Positions 16,005-24,257 of a stretch of 64,000 nt of DNA are shown in pieces (the stretch's first letter is position 1; each line of letters opens with the position of its first letter). The notes beneath the pieces are model-generated. The model made no database searches. It was not told the DNA's origin and worked only from the letters and a program-made list of their open reading frames with translations. Origin of the DNA: Muriicola soli (GTDB lineage: Bacteria > Bacteroidota > Bacteroidia > Flavobacteriales > Flavobacteriaceae). Both the position numbers and the translations under genes were made by a program. The stretch is taken from contig NZ_CP035544.1 of the NCBI RefSeq assembly GCF_004139715.1, forward strand, positions 1,922,001 to 1,986,000. Direction: 5' to 3'.

Positions 16005-16571
16005 ATGAAAAAAAGCTTACTTCTTTTGATCGTTCTTATACAATCTACGCTCGCCTTTGCTCAGCCACCTGCGGAAACTAGTACCGTGTATTTTACCCGT
16101 GCCAATGCCCTTGGAGCCCTGATCAACTTCACCTATTTTGACGGGGAGGAGGCCATCGGCAAATTTAATGGCCTCGGCTACTTTGTTTATGAATGTGAAC
16201 CAGGAAAACACCTTTTCTGGGCTCGTTCTGAAAACAAATCCTTCGTGGAAGCCGATCTTAAGGCAGGGGGTACATATCTTATCGATGTTGTCCCAAAGAT
16301 GGGCGGACTCAAAGCCAGTGTGCGACTTATACCCGTAAACGTTTCGGATTACAAGATGAAGCGAATTCAGAAATTGGTTACCCGCCAAGAGGCAAAAACC
16401 TTTACCGAAGAAGAATTGGAAGAGATCCAAACAGACATGGCCGAGGTAATTGCGCGTGGTATGGAGAATTACGAAAAGATGCAGGAGAAGGGCAAAGACG
16501 TAAAACAACTCCATGCTGAAATGACTATTACAGAAGAAGACCTGCTTTTTGAAAAGAAAAGTAAAAAGTAA
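16005..16571 (+). CDS. DUF2846 domain exported protein
   Basis: 188 residues with a signal peptide ending TLAFAQ (1-20). The domain runs from STVYFTRANALGALINFTYF through GKHLFWARSENKSFVEADL to AGGTYLIDVVPKMG, typical of DUF2846, whose members are often lipoproteins of unknown role. Residues after 130 form a charged helix. The upstream 257 bp between this gene and the divergent DUF481 gene contain no other supported gene. Confidence 0.8.
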   Translation: MKKSLLLLIVLIQSTLAFAQPPAETSTVYFTRANALGALINFTYFDGEEAIGKFNGLGYFVYECEPGKHLFWARSENKSFVEADLKAGGTYLIDVVPKMGGLKASVRLIPVNVSDYKMKRIQKLVTRQEAKTFTEEELEEIQTDMAEVIARGMENYEKMQEKGKDVKQLHAEMTITEEDLLFEKKSKK

Positions 16572-16575
16572 TGTC

Positions 16576-17280
16576 TCAAAGAGAAAACAGCAAATTAGGA
16601 TCGGGGCAGTTGTTCTTGTAGAACTGCACTTCTGATTTACGGCACACCCCGAGATAATCCCCTTGCTTACCGTGCAGATTCAAAATAAGCTGAAAATGCA
16701 GATGAGGAGCGTAGTTTACGTTTTCCTCAGGCGTACCCAGTGATGCCAGAACTTCACCTTTTTTAAATTGTTTGCCTACATAAAGTCCTGTAAGGGATTC
16801 GAGGGACAAATGCCCGTACAAGCTGTAGAATATAAAGCCGTCCTCAGTATGCTTTAGAATAATGGTGGGGCCGTAATCTCCTTTCACAGCATTATTTTTG
16901 AAACTATGGATCTCTCCATCCAGCGGCGTCAGCACCTTGGTTCCGGCCTTAGTCCAGTAGTCGACTCCCAGGTGCACATCGCGTCGTTCCTCTCCGGTCT
17001 CAAAAGCAGCGTTCCCACTGTAAAGGTTGCGTTGTTCCAGATAGCCGCCATAAGCAATAGTAGCTTTATTCCAATTTAAGACCTTGTCTATATACCCCTG
17101 GCAAGCCTTTGGATCTCCCAGCTCAACACCTTGTAATTCAGGATTCTCTTTACTGAGGTTGATTGGCGTATATGCCTCAGGGGGTAAGGTGGGGCCGAAC
17201 AATGGACCTGCCTTGATTTTTGCTAAGATATCGATAAGATCTGTCAAGTATCCTGGATTTAATGACGGAAGATAGCGCAT
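16576..17280 (-). CDS. M23 family metallopeptidase without signal peptide
   Basis: 234 residues. The LytM/M23 core is intact: H103..D107 in HLGVDYW, H157 in YGHLS, and H193/H195 in APHLHFQ, the ligands and catalytic residues of zinc endopeptidases acting on peptide bridges. There is no N-terminal signal peptide, and an in-frame stop lies just upstream of the ATG, so export is not explained. It may be cytoplasmic or exported by another route. It converges with the DUF2846 gene (4-bp gap). Confidence 0.85.
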   Translation of the reverse strand: MRYLPSLNPGYLTDLIDILAKIKAGPLFGPTLPPEAYTPINLSKENPELQGVELGDPKACQGYIDKVLNWNKATIAYGGYLEQRNLYSGNAAFETGEERRDVHLGVDYWTKAGTKVLTPLDGEIHSFKNNAVKGDYGPTIILKHTEDGFIFYSLYGHLSLESLTGLYVGKQFKKGEVLASLGTPEENVNYAPHLHFQLILNLHGKQGDYLGVCRKSEVQFYKNNCPDPNLLFSL

Positions 17281-17356
17281 TATCCCCGGATAATTAACAC
17301 GGCTTTAACCGCATCTTTTGAAAGGTTTTATACCTTTCCCAAACAAAAAAATAAAT

Positions 17357-18043
17357 ATGGCTATGAAATTTCTAAGAACTTCCCTTTTTGCACTTGTTGC
17401 CCTGGTCTCTGTAAGTTGCCAGTCCAAAACTAAATCCAATTCTAACGTACAACCCGAGCCTGAGATCGCCGTTGAAGACTACAGCCGGGAAGAGCTGCAG
17501 GAATACGAGACTGCGTATTTTGCCAGTGGCTGTTTCTGGTGTGTGGAGGCTATATTTGAAAGCGTAAGAGGCGTTAAAGAAGCCGTGTCGGGTTATGCCG
17601 GGGGAACAGAAGAGAACCCCACCTACCAACAGGTAAGCTACGGCCGAACTACTCATGCAGAAGCCGTTGAAGTGTACTATGATCCGGAAAAAGTATCTTT
17701 CTTCGAATTGGTACAGGTCTTTTTCGGCTCCCATGATCCCACCACTTTAAACCGTCAGGGTCCGGATCGCGGGCCACAATATCGCTCAATAGCCTTTTAC
17801 GAGAACGAAGAAGAGAAAAAGATCATCGAAGCGTATAAAAAGGCCCTGGAAGAAAGTGGGGTTTACGGTGCACCCATCGTTACCGAAATCCAGCCATTGA
17901 CCACCTTTTGGGAGGCGGAGGACTACCACCAGGACTACGAGCGCAAGCACCCCAATGATTCGTATATCACCAACGTTTCTATCCCTCGCTTAAATCGGTT
18001 CAAGGCAAACTTTAAAGACTATCTGAAAGAAGATGCCCACTAA
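17357..18043 (+). CDS. msrA: Peptide-methionine (S)-S-oxide reductase, lipoprotein
   Basis: 228 residues from the ATG at 17357. A lipoprotein signal with lipobox VSVSC (Cys21) precedes the MsrA domain. The signature GCFWC (58-62) holds the catalytic Cys59, followed by the expected GVKEAVSGYAGG and HDPTTLNRQGPDRGPQYRS motifs. The enzyme reduces methionine-S-sulfoxide; the lipid anchor places it in the periplasm or on the outer membrane, for repair of exported proteins. No MsrB domain is fused. Confidence 0.95.
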   Translation: MAMKFLRTSLFALVALVSVSCQSKTKSNSNVQPEPEIAVEDYSREELQEYETAYFASGCFWCVEAIFESVRGVKEAVSGYAGGTEENPTYQQVSYGRTTHAEAVEVYYDPEKVSFFELVQVFFGSHDPTTLNRQGPDRGPQYRSIAFYENEEEKKIIEAYKKALEESGVYGAPIVTEIQPLTTFWEAEDYHQDYERKHPNDSYITNVSIPRLNRFKANFKDYLKEDAH

Positions 18044-18079
18044 GAGGAAAATCCCTTTATTGAGTATTTTTCGATATAG

Positions 18080-18106
18080 GAAAACACAAATTAAATAGGT
18101 GTTTTC
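18080..18106 (+). terminator. Possible weak terminator hairpin after msrA
   Basis: GAAAACAC pairs with GTGTTTTC over an 11-nt loop, 36 bp after the msrA stop. The T-rich tail (TGTCTTTT) is interrupted, so termination may be inefficient. The rest of the 254-bp gap up to 18298 holds nothing else recognised. Confidence 0.4.
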
Positions 18107-18297
18107 TGTCTTTTACAATCGTATATTCTTACGTATATCAACGAGATTTTTCAAAAAATGAGGGTCTAATTCGGATAAATTGTATCTTTAATCTGCTAGA
18201 TGAACCCCAAATCTATGTCAAATGCCCCATTATCATACGCGCTTTAGTGGAAAGGTAGTGGTGTCTTTTTGCTATAGAGAACTTTAATCCCGATGAA

Positions 18298-19032
18298 ATG
18301 AAGTACGCACTCATGCTTTTAGCTCTGGTGAGTTGTATAGGCTGTGGCTCAACCACAAAGAAGGAAGATCACCAGCTCCTGGTGGTCAAGAAAACAACTA
18401 CCCCCCCTACTCTTGATGGGAAGGCTACCGAGAATTGCTGGAACCTGGCCACCTGGCATCCAATCGATCAGAATTGGCTGGGCGAAGCCTACAGTTTTGA
18501 GGATTTTAACGGACGCTATAAACTCAGTTGGGACGAGGACTACCTCTACCTGCTGGTGGAGATCACGGACGATACGCTTTATGACGCCCGCAAGGATCCT
18601 CTGAAACTTTGGTGGGACGACGATTGTGTGGAGGTCTTCCTCGATGAGGATAATTCCGGAGGGCTGCACCAGTTCAGCCATAACGCTTTTGCTTACCACA
18701 TTGCTCTGGACGGGAATGTAGTGGACCTGGCTCCTGACCGTGAGCCCCGATTGTACAATGATCATATTCGTACGGCCCGTGAGACCGAAGGAAACCTCTC
18801 TACCTGGGAAATGGCGATCAGGTTATACAAGGATACTTACAAAGATGGAGAGATAAATGTCCATCAGTCCCTCAAAGCAGACAAAAAGGTTGGCTTTGCC
18901 CTTGCCTATTGCGATAATGACGGAAGTGCAGAGCGGGAAAACTTTATTGGATCTGTATTTGTTCCGGGAGAGGACAAGAACCAGGGGTGGATCAATGCAG
19001 ATATTTTTGGCACCCTAGTCCTGGAAGAGTAA
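18298..19032 (+). CDS. CBM9-like carbohydrate-binding lipoprotein
   Basis: 244 residues with a lipobox at IGC (Cys16). The pattern PTLDGKATENCWNLATWHPI, then KLSWDEDYLYLLVEITDD, then WWDDDCVEVFLDED is the typical start of a family 9 carbohydrate-binding-like domain. The central and C-terminal segments (STWEMAIRL, VGFALAYCDND) also fit. No catalytic domain is attached, so it probably binds glycan at the cell surface. It ends 2 bp from the convergent gene. Confidence 0.82.
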   Translation: MKYALMLLALVSCIGCGSTTKKEDHQLLVVKKTTTPPTLDGKATENCWNLATWHPIDQNWLGEAYSFEDFNGRYKLSWDEDYLYLLVEITDDTLYDARKDPLKLWWDDDCVEVFLDEDNSGGLHQFSHNAFAYHIALDGNVVDLAPDREPRLYNDHIRTARETEGNLSTWEMAIRLYKDTYKDGEINVHQSLKADKKVGFALAYCDNDGSAERENFIGSVFVPGEDKNQGWINADIFGTLVLEE

Positions 19033-19034
19033 GT

Positions 19035-20495
19035 TTACTGTAATACAACAGAGCTGTAGGCAGATATTAATTTAAAGATTCGGTTAGTTGTTCCCTGGCC
19101 CGAATTGCCGGAGTAGACCATTTCAGAGCCATTTTTCACGCCTTTGAGTTTCCATGCGCCCGGGTAATTAAAATCGGAGTACGAATTCTGAACCGAGACG
19201 TTAAAAGGAGCTGAAGGAAAACTGCATTCCAGTTCCCCATTTTTCATTTCGATATCGATGGTCTTAAAATTGGGATCCACCGCACTGATATACAGCGTTC
19301 CAAGATCGTTTTTCCCAATCAGGTTCTTTATCACCTTATTGATACGCACTTCCGAAGAAGTGGAATTAAGGTTGAGTTCAGTCACCGCATCCAGTTCTAC
19401 TAAATCGGTATAGCGGGTATTGAGATTTCCGTATTTCCACTGGGCGACTTTAACCGGACTGTATGAAGCGGTAATCTTTGTCTTATCCCCATCAATACTG
19501 ATAGCATGCAACCTTGCGTAAGACAAGGTTGCATTAATATTTCTGGTATTAGCAGCCAGCTTGACTTCCCCGTGGCGTACATTCATCTTCAGGATGGCAG
19601 ATTTTGGCATCTTGATCTTGATGGTCTTCTTCACCTTGTACGATTTAGATTCGCCATCTTCAGAGTGGAAAAAAATACTGGGTGCATCTGAGTTTCTCCT
19701 CTCAAAGAGCATTTTTTCGCGTACTTCCCGGGCTTGCTTTCTGGCACGTTCCCGGTCTTCCATGGCCTGTTCTCTGGCTTCCTGAGCCTGCTCCCTCATT
19801 TCCTCCCGTTGCTCTTCACTTTGAGCTCTTTGCTCCTCCATGGCCTGGCGCCGGTCTTCCATAGCTTCTTTCTGAGCTTCAGCCCTTTCTGCAAATTCCC
19901 TACCCCAGGCTTCCATTTTATCCTGGTACTCCTTGTCAAAGCTCTTATTAAATTCCTTTTTCCATTTTTTCATGTATTTCTCCCCATCCTTTTTAAAGGC
20001 TTCGTAGTCGAAGTCGAAATCGGGCATAGGCGGCAATGGTGGCATGTCCGGCATTGGTGGCATAGGGGGCATCTCTGGAAATTCAATATTGTGAATGATG
20101 GCTTCCACATCAGGGATATGAAGTTGGTGAAATTCCATCTTGTCTACATTAGGCCATAACCCTGCAACATTAGCCCAACCGCTGGTTCCTGAAGTACTTA
20201 CCTCTATGGTCTTGCTATTTCCAAGAATCTTGATCCCGGCATTATCAAAATAAGCCTTGGCCTCTTCTTCCGAAGCACCTTCGAGCTCAATGGTGCCTTC
20301 TACCACCACTTCGTTTTTATCCCAGGTTTCAAATTCAATGTCGGCATAGCTGGTATTGATATCGATCACTGCATCAGCACCCACCTTAAATTCTTCCTTA
20401 TAGGTTTTGGTCTTCTTTTGGGCATGCCCTGATGTAACGCATAGGACTAGCGCAAGAGTCAGCATTTTAAACGGTGTTATTCGCAACTGTTTCAT
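19035..20495 (-). CDS. Exported DUF4097-like protein with coiled-coil insert
   Basis: 486 residues with a signal peptide (ending SGHAQ, about residue 26). The N-terminal part (VDINTSYADIEFETWDKNEV) and the C-terminal half (KMNVRHGEVKLAANTRNINA, then LNLNSTSSEVRINKVIKNL) are beta-helix-like, as in DUF4097 putative adhesins. Between them lie a Met/Pro-rich linker (PPMPPMPDMPPLPPMPDFDF) and a long charged coiled coil rich in Glu, Arg and Gln (about residues 190-265). It is the last gene of the sigma-factor operon (29-nt overlap), so it is probably the envelope output or sensor of that system. Confidence 0.75.
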   Translation of the reverse strand: MKQLRITPFKMLTLALVLCVTSGHAQKKTKTYKEEFKVGADAVIDINTSYADIEFETWDKNEVVVEGTIELEGASEEEAKAYFDNAGIKILGNSKTIEVSTSGTSGWANVAGLWPNVDKMEFHQLHIPDVEAIIHNIEFPEMPPMPPMPDMPPLPPMPDFDFDYEAFKKDGEKYMKKWKKEFNKSFDKEYQDKMEAWGREFAERAEAQKEAMEDRRQAMEEQRAQSEEQREEMREQAQEAREQAMEDRERARKQAREVREKMLFERRNSDAPSIFFHSEDGESKSYKVKKTIKIKMPKSAILKMNVRHGEVKLAANTRNINATLSYARLHAISIDGDKTKITASYSPVKVAQWKYGNLNTRYTDLVELDAVTELNLNSTSSEVRINKVIKNLIGKNDLGTLYISAVDPNFKTIDIEMKNGELECSFPSAPFNVSVQNSYSDFNYPGAWKLKGVKNGSEMVYSGNSGQGTTNRIFKLISAYSSVVLQ

Positions 20496-21051
20496 TGTTT
20501 GTTGATTTTAATTGATGTAATTTTTCTTTGAGTTTTAATAAGAGTTGTAAGCGTATTTGTAAATTCTTGATAAGCGCTCCAATGGTTTGTTCATTGGGGC
20601 CTATTTCGTTGAGTTCTTTGTTCAGGTTCTGGTATTCGGCGTTAAGTTCTGCCAGCCTGCCCATAAAGTCGTCTACCACGGCCTTATTATCTTCGGAAAG
20701 TTCAAGGCGGGAGAGTTCAAGGTTGATGGAGCTTACGTAATAGGTCTCTACTTTTTTCAGATCAGGTGAAAGATCTCCCAGTGAAATAGTATAGGATTCT
20801 TCTCCCTGCGCGGGTTTTTCGATCACTGTGGTCTTCATTTGCGCATCGGGCTGTGTTTGCTGCCTGAAAATAAAGGCCAATCCAATCACCACAATTACCG
20901 AAGCCGCCATCCCTATGATGTAATAGAATGATTTCTTGGCTTTTGGGAAGGCCTCGTTGAGCCGATCCTCAAAACGAGCTTCGTGCCCGGGCCGCATCCT
21001 ATGCTTTTTGGCCCTTTCCTTTTCAAATAATGTTCTAAGATCCTGTTTCAT
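20467..21051 (-). CDS. Membrane protein in anti-sigma position
   Basis: 194 residues. A soluble N-terminal segment of about 40 residues (RTLFEKERAKKHRMRPGHEA), one membrane helix near residues 42-62 (YIIGMAASVIVVIGLAFIF) and a helical periplasmic part with coiled-coil character. The topology and its place between an ECF sigma factor and an exported protein suggest an anti-sigma or signal-relay role; no named anti-sigma domain is evident. It overlaps the sigma gene by 17 nt and the downstream gene by 29 nt. Confidence 0.65.
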   Translation of the reverse strand: MKQDLRTLFEKERAKKHRMRPGHEARFEDRLNEAFPKAKKSFYYIIGMAASVIVVIGLAFIFRQQTQPDAQMKTTVIEKPAQGEESYTISLGDLSPDLKKVETYYVSSINLELSRLELSEDNKAVVDDFMGRLAELNAEYQNLNKELNEIGPNEQTIGALIKNLQIRLQLLLKLKEKLHQLKSTNNETVANNTV

Positions 21052-21577
21052 GTTTTTTTTCTGTTAATAAGGCTCGTAAGTATCCTTTCCCACGCATCAG
21101 ACGGGTTCTGCTGGCTGTAGGAGAAAGGTCGAGAATTTCGGCGATCTCCTTGTGATCATATCCCTCCAGCAGGTATAGCTGTACTACGTATTGGTATTTC
21201 TCCGGGAGACTTTTCATTGCTTTTTTAACTTCTTCCACGGAAACCGGTTCTTCTACCGTCCATTCGGGTTCTTCTGCGATCTGCAACTCGTGCTCATCTA
21301 TGGAAATACTCCTTTCTTTTTTCTTTTTCAGATAGTCCAGACATTTGTTGATCACGATTCTTTTCAGCCATGCCCCAAATGTGACGTCCCCTCGGAATTG
21401 TTCTATCTTTTTAAAAGCCCTGATAAATGCCTCCTGTACCAGATCCTCGGCCTCATCTTGCCGGTTGACGTACCTTATAGCCACACAAAACATACCTTCG
21501 CAATATTGTTTGTACAAGGCCATCTGTGCCTTCCTGTCGTTCGCAATGCAGCGATCGACAAGATCTGAACCTATCAT
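21035..21577 (-). CDS. ECF-type RNA polymerase sigma factor
   Basis: 180 residues from the ATG at 21577. Region 2 is seen in AEDLVQEAFIRAFKKIEQF and AWLKRIVINKCLDYLKKKKE, and region 4 in KAMKSLPEKYQYVVQLYLLE and HKEIAEILDLSPTASRTRL. The sigma factor directs RNA polymerase to its own promoters, probably in response to an envelope signal. A TTG at 21643 would extend the frame but would lie inside the candidate promoter, so the ATG is preferred. It is the first gene of a three-gene overlapping operon. Confidence 0.92.
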   Translation of the reverse strand: MIGSDLVDRCIANDRKAQMALYKQYCEGMFCVAIRYVNRQDEAEDLVQEAFIRAFKKIEQFRGDVTFGAWLKRIVINKCLDYLKKKKERSISIDEHELQIAEEPEWTVEEPVSVEEVKKAMKSLPEKYQYVVQLYLLEGYDHKEIAEILDLSPTASRTRLMRGKGYLRALLTEKKHETGS

Positions 21578-21616
21578 GTGTTTTGTTTCCAACGTTGGCT
21601 GAGTTGTTATTTTAAA

Positions 21617-21642
21617 GACGAGATAAAAAAAGGAGTGTTGCA
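21617..21642 (-). promoter_or_regulatory. Candidate autoregulated ECF promoter
   Basis: Reading on the minus strand, TGCAACA is followed after 15 nt by CGTC, 39 nt before the sigma-factor ATG. An AAC-containing -35 with a CGTC -10 and about 16-nt spacing is the usual layout of ECF-dependent promoters. Autoregulation is an inference. Confidence 0.5.
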
Positions 21643-21678
21643 AAATGTCCTATTTTTAGAAAAATATTTCGTCTTTCC

Positions 21679-22587
21679 TTGAAACAAGTTACCATTAAAA
21701 ACGATTTCTTCGAGCTCACCACCCTCGACTACGGCGCTATTGTGCAAAAGTTAATGTTTAGGGATAAGCAAGGTAAGCCCGTGAATTGCGTGGTGGGGTT
21801 TGAAGATCCCGAAGAATACCTTGAGGATGTGAGATTTCTAGGGGCATGTATTGGCCGCTTTGCCGGGCGCATCTCCGGAAATCACCTTCGCCTGGGCGAT
21901 AAAACCTACCCAATTAATTCCGAAAAAGGCGTCCACCTCCACGGTGGAAAAAAGGGCCTGGGCCGGCGGACTTTTAACCTCAGTGAAGTGGGGAAAGGCA
22001 AGGAGCCTTTTGTAACCTACGAGTATCTGAGTCCGCACCTCGAAGAAGGATACCCCGGTAACCTCAAGGTTAAAGTCACCTATCAGCTCATAGGGAATGG
22101 CCTGAAGATTACACATAAGGCAACCACAGACCAACTCACCATTGTAAACCTGACCAATCATTCCTATTTCCGCCTGGATCAGGAATCCTGCCCGGATCAC
22201 CTATGGCTACAACTCTGTTGTAAAAAACGCCTGAAAACCGGCAGTGGTCTGCTACCTACCGGAGAATTAGTCTCGGTTACTGATACAGAATACGATTTCC
22301 AAAAGGCCAGGCCATTGGGCAAGACGCGCCTCGATACACCCTACGTGGTAGATCAGGAAAGCAAGCCCCAGGTCATCGCCTGGTCTCCAGTATCGGGCAT
22401 CCGAATGCAGGTAGAAACTAATCAGCCTGCGATAGTTGTCTTCACGCCTAAGGACCTGCCTTCAATCTGTTTTGAAACACAAAACTTCCCAGATGCCCCC
22501 AACCATACAAAGTTTCCCTCCTGTCTTTTGCAACCGGGAGAAACCTATAAGAATGAATCTGTTTTTAGCTTCGATTTAGTACCTTAG
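21679..22587 (+). CDS. Aldose 1-epimerase (GalM family)
   Basis: 302 residues. Family motifs: GACIGRFAGRI, the substrate-binding HLHGG, NLTNHSYFRL with the catalytic His, and near the C-terminus CFETQNFPDAPN with the catalytic Glu. The enzyme interconverts alpha and beta anomers of aldoses. No signal peptide is present, so it acts in the cytoplasm. The start is a TTG (TTGAAACAAGTTACC); no in-frame ATG occurs until after conserved sequence. It is divergent from the sigma operon. Confidence 0.9.
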   Translation: MKQVTIKNDFFELTTLDYGAIVQKLMFRDKQGKPVNCVVGFEDPEEYLEDVRFLGACIGRFAGRISGNHLRLGDKTYPINSEKGVHLHGGKKGLGRRTFNLSEVGKGKEPFVTYEYLSPHLEEGYPGNLKVKVTYQLIGNGLKITHKATTDQLTIVNLTNHSYFRLDQESCPDHLWLQLCCKKRLKTGSGLLPTGELVSVTDTEYDFQKARPLGKTRLDTPYVVDQESKPQVIAWSPVSGIRMQVETNQPAIVVFTPKDLPSICFETQNFPDAPNHTKFPSCLLQPGETYKNESVFSFDLVP

Positions 22588-22614
22588 ACCACATATAAAC
22601 CTAACTGAATTGTC

Positions 22615-23181
22615 ATGAAAATTTTAAAATGGATTATCGGAATTTTAGTGGTGTTGGCCTTGCTATTCTACTTTGTGGCCATGCCCTTTCTAAGGACACA
22701 AACCAAAAAGAACAGTCCCGAAACTACGGCAGTCTATCAGGAAGATGGATATGATATTCTGGTCAATTACAGTAGTCCGTTTAAAAAAGGACGTGTCATT
22801 TTCGGGGAACTGGTGCCTTATGACAAAGTATGGAGAACAGGAGCCAACGAACCCACCCGATTTGAAACAAAAACCGATCTTATGATCAAGGGTAAACCCC
22901 TGCCGGCCGGATCCTATTCCCTCTGGACTATCCCCGGGGAGAGCAAATGGCAGATCATTTTTAACAGTGAGATCCCGGACTGGGGGGCAACGTTGAGCAG
23001 TATGGGACAGGATGCTACCCGGAATCCTGAAACCGATGTGTTGCAGGTTGATGCTAACGTCATCGATATGTCTGCCATTCAGGAGAGCTTTACCATCACT
23101 TTTGAGTCGGATTATGGACTATTCCTCACTCTTGTCTGGGACAAGACAAAAGTACAAGTGCCCATTTTCAGAAAGACTTGA
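22615..23181 (+). CDS. DUF2911 domain membrane-anchored protein
   Basis: 188 residues. One N-terminal membrane anchor (WIIGILVVLALLFYFVAMPF) is followed by the DUF2911 core: VNYSSPFKKGRVIFGELVPY, VWRTGANEPTRF, LPAGSYSLWTIPG and WQIIFN. The family is common in Bacteroidetes and has no assigned activity. It lies 27 bp after the epimerase gene and overlaps the meaB start by 4 nt. Confidence 0.88.
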   Translation: MKILKWIIGILVVLALLFYFVAMPFLRTQTKKNSPETTAVYQEDGYDILVNYSSPFKKGRVIFGELVPYDKVWRTGANEPTRFETKTDLMIKGKPLPAGSYSLWTIPGESKWQIIFNSEIPDWGATLSSMGQDATRNPETDVLQVDANVIDMSAIQESFTITFESDYGLFLTLVWDKTKVQVPIFRKT

Positions 23182-24224
23182 GCAAAAACAGAAACATAGG
23201 AAAAAAGAGTGCTTCTAAATTAAAGTCGAGGAGAAAAAACATTCCTTCGACAGAGCAATTAATGGAGGGAATTCTAAAGGGAGATCAGTCCATGCTGGCC
23301 AGGGCCATCACATTGGTAGAAAGCACAAATCCTGAGCATCAGGAAAAGGCATATGACATTATTGAACAATGCCTTTCGCATAAAAATGATACGCTTAGAA
23401 TTGGAATTACGGGGGTTCCCGGAGTAGGTAAGAGTACCTTCATTGAGAGTTTTGGCAGCATGCTCACTGATATGGGTAAAAAAGTGGCTGTTCTGGCCGT
23501 TGATCCCACAAGCACCCTAAGTAAAGGAAGTATCCTGGGCGACAAGACCCGAATGCCTCATCTGGTGAATGATCCACAAGCCTTTATTCGTCCTTCCCCT
23601 TCAGGGGAGTCACTGGGAGGGGTAGCCCGAAAAACGAGGGAGAGTATTATCCTTTGTGAAGCTGCAGGCTACGATGTGATCCTGGTGGAAACAGTGGGCG
23701 TAGGACAGAGTGAAACCGCAGTTCACAGCATGGTCGATTTTTTTCTATTGCTGAAACTCAGCGGAGCCGGGGATGAACTACAAGGCATAAAAAGGGGCAT
23801 CATGGAAATGGCCGATGCCATTGTCATCAATAAAGCAGAAGGAAAGAATATTAAACAGGCTGAACGCGCCAGAAGTGAATTTGAGCGGGCCTTGCATTTA
23901 TATCCTCCCAAGGAGAGTAAATGGAGCCCGAAAGTAGTGTGTTGCTCCTCCCTGAATGGCAGCGGTATCCCTGAGATATGGAAGATGGTCAACGCCTATG
24001 CCATACAGAGTAAAGCCTCAGGTTTTTTCAAAAACAACCGCCAAAATCAAAATACATATTGGTTTTATCAAACCGTGGAATCTCTGCTGCAACGACAGTT
24101 TTACAATGAGCCGTCTGTGAAAAAGGCGATGCTGCCTCTGCAGAAAGACGTGGAGGAACTCCGCATTTCCCCCTTCCGCGCGGCCGAGCAATTGCTCGCA
24201 GCCTATTCAAAAGGTCTTAAATAA
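23178..24224 (+). CDS. meaB: Methylmalonyl-CoA mutase-associated GTPase
   Basis: 348 residues. P-loop GVPGVGKS (79-86), the G3 region DVILVETVGVGQSE and the G4-like motif INKAEG identify the MeaB/ArgK G3E-type GTPase, which protects and reactivates adenosylcobalamin-dependent methylmalonyl-CoA mutase. The start chosen is a TTG overlapping the previous stop (TTGA); an ATG at 23262 would remove 28 lysine-rich residues without harming the core. The mutase genes are not in this window. Confidence 0.93.
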   Translation: MSKNRNIGKKSASKLKSRRKNIPSTEQLMEGILKGDQSMLARAITLVESTNPEHQEKAYDIIEQCLSHKNDTLRIGITGVPGVGKSTFIESFGSMLTDMGKKVAVLAVDPTSTLSKGSILGDKTRMPHLVNDPQAFIRPSPSGESLGGVARKTRESIILCEAAGYDVILVETVGVGQSETAVHSMVDFFLLLKLSGAGDELQGIKRGIMEMADAIVINKAEGKNIKQAERARSEFERALHLYPPKESKWSPKVVCCSSLNGSGIPEIWKMVNAYAIQSKASGFFKNNRQNQNTYWFYQTVESLLQRQFYNEPSVKKAMLPLQKDVEELRISPFRAAEQLLAAYSKGLK

Positions 24225-24230
24225 AAAGCC

Positions 24231-24238
24231 TAAATTTG
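24231..24238 (+). promoter_or_regulatory. -7 box (TAAATTTG) for the glycosyltransferase operon
   Basis: TAAATTTG matches TAnnTTTG and lies 19 nt before the ATG at 24258, just after the meaB stop. Confidence 0.5.
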
Positions 24239-24257
24239 CCTCCAACAAACCAGCTGC

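Noticed and set aside
16017-16514. 165-codon minus-strand frame opposite the DUF2846 gene
   Set aside because: The plus-strand gene has a signal peptide and a clear domain; the antisense frame has neither.
19734-20159. 141-codon plus-strand frame opposite the DUF4097-like gene
   Set aside because: It arises from the biased codons of the charged coiled coil and Pro/Met-rich linker on the other strand; the product is a low-complexity Phe/Leu string.
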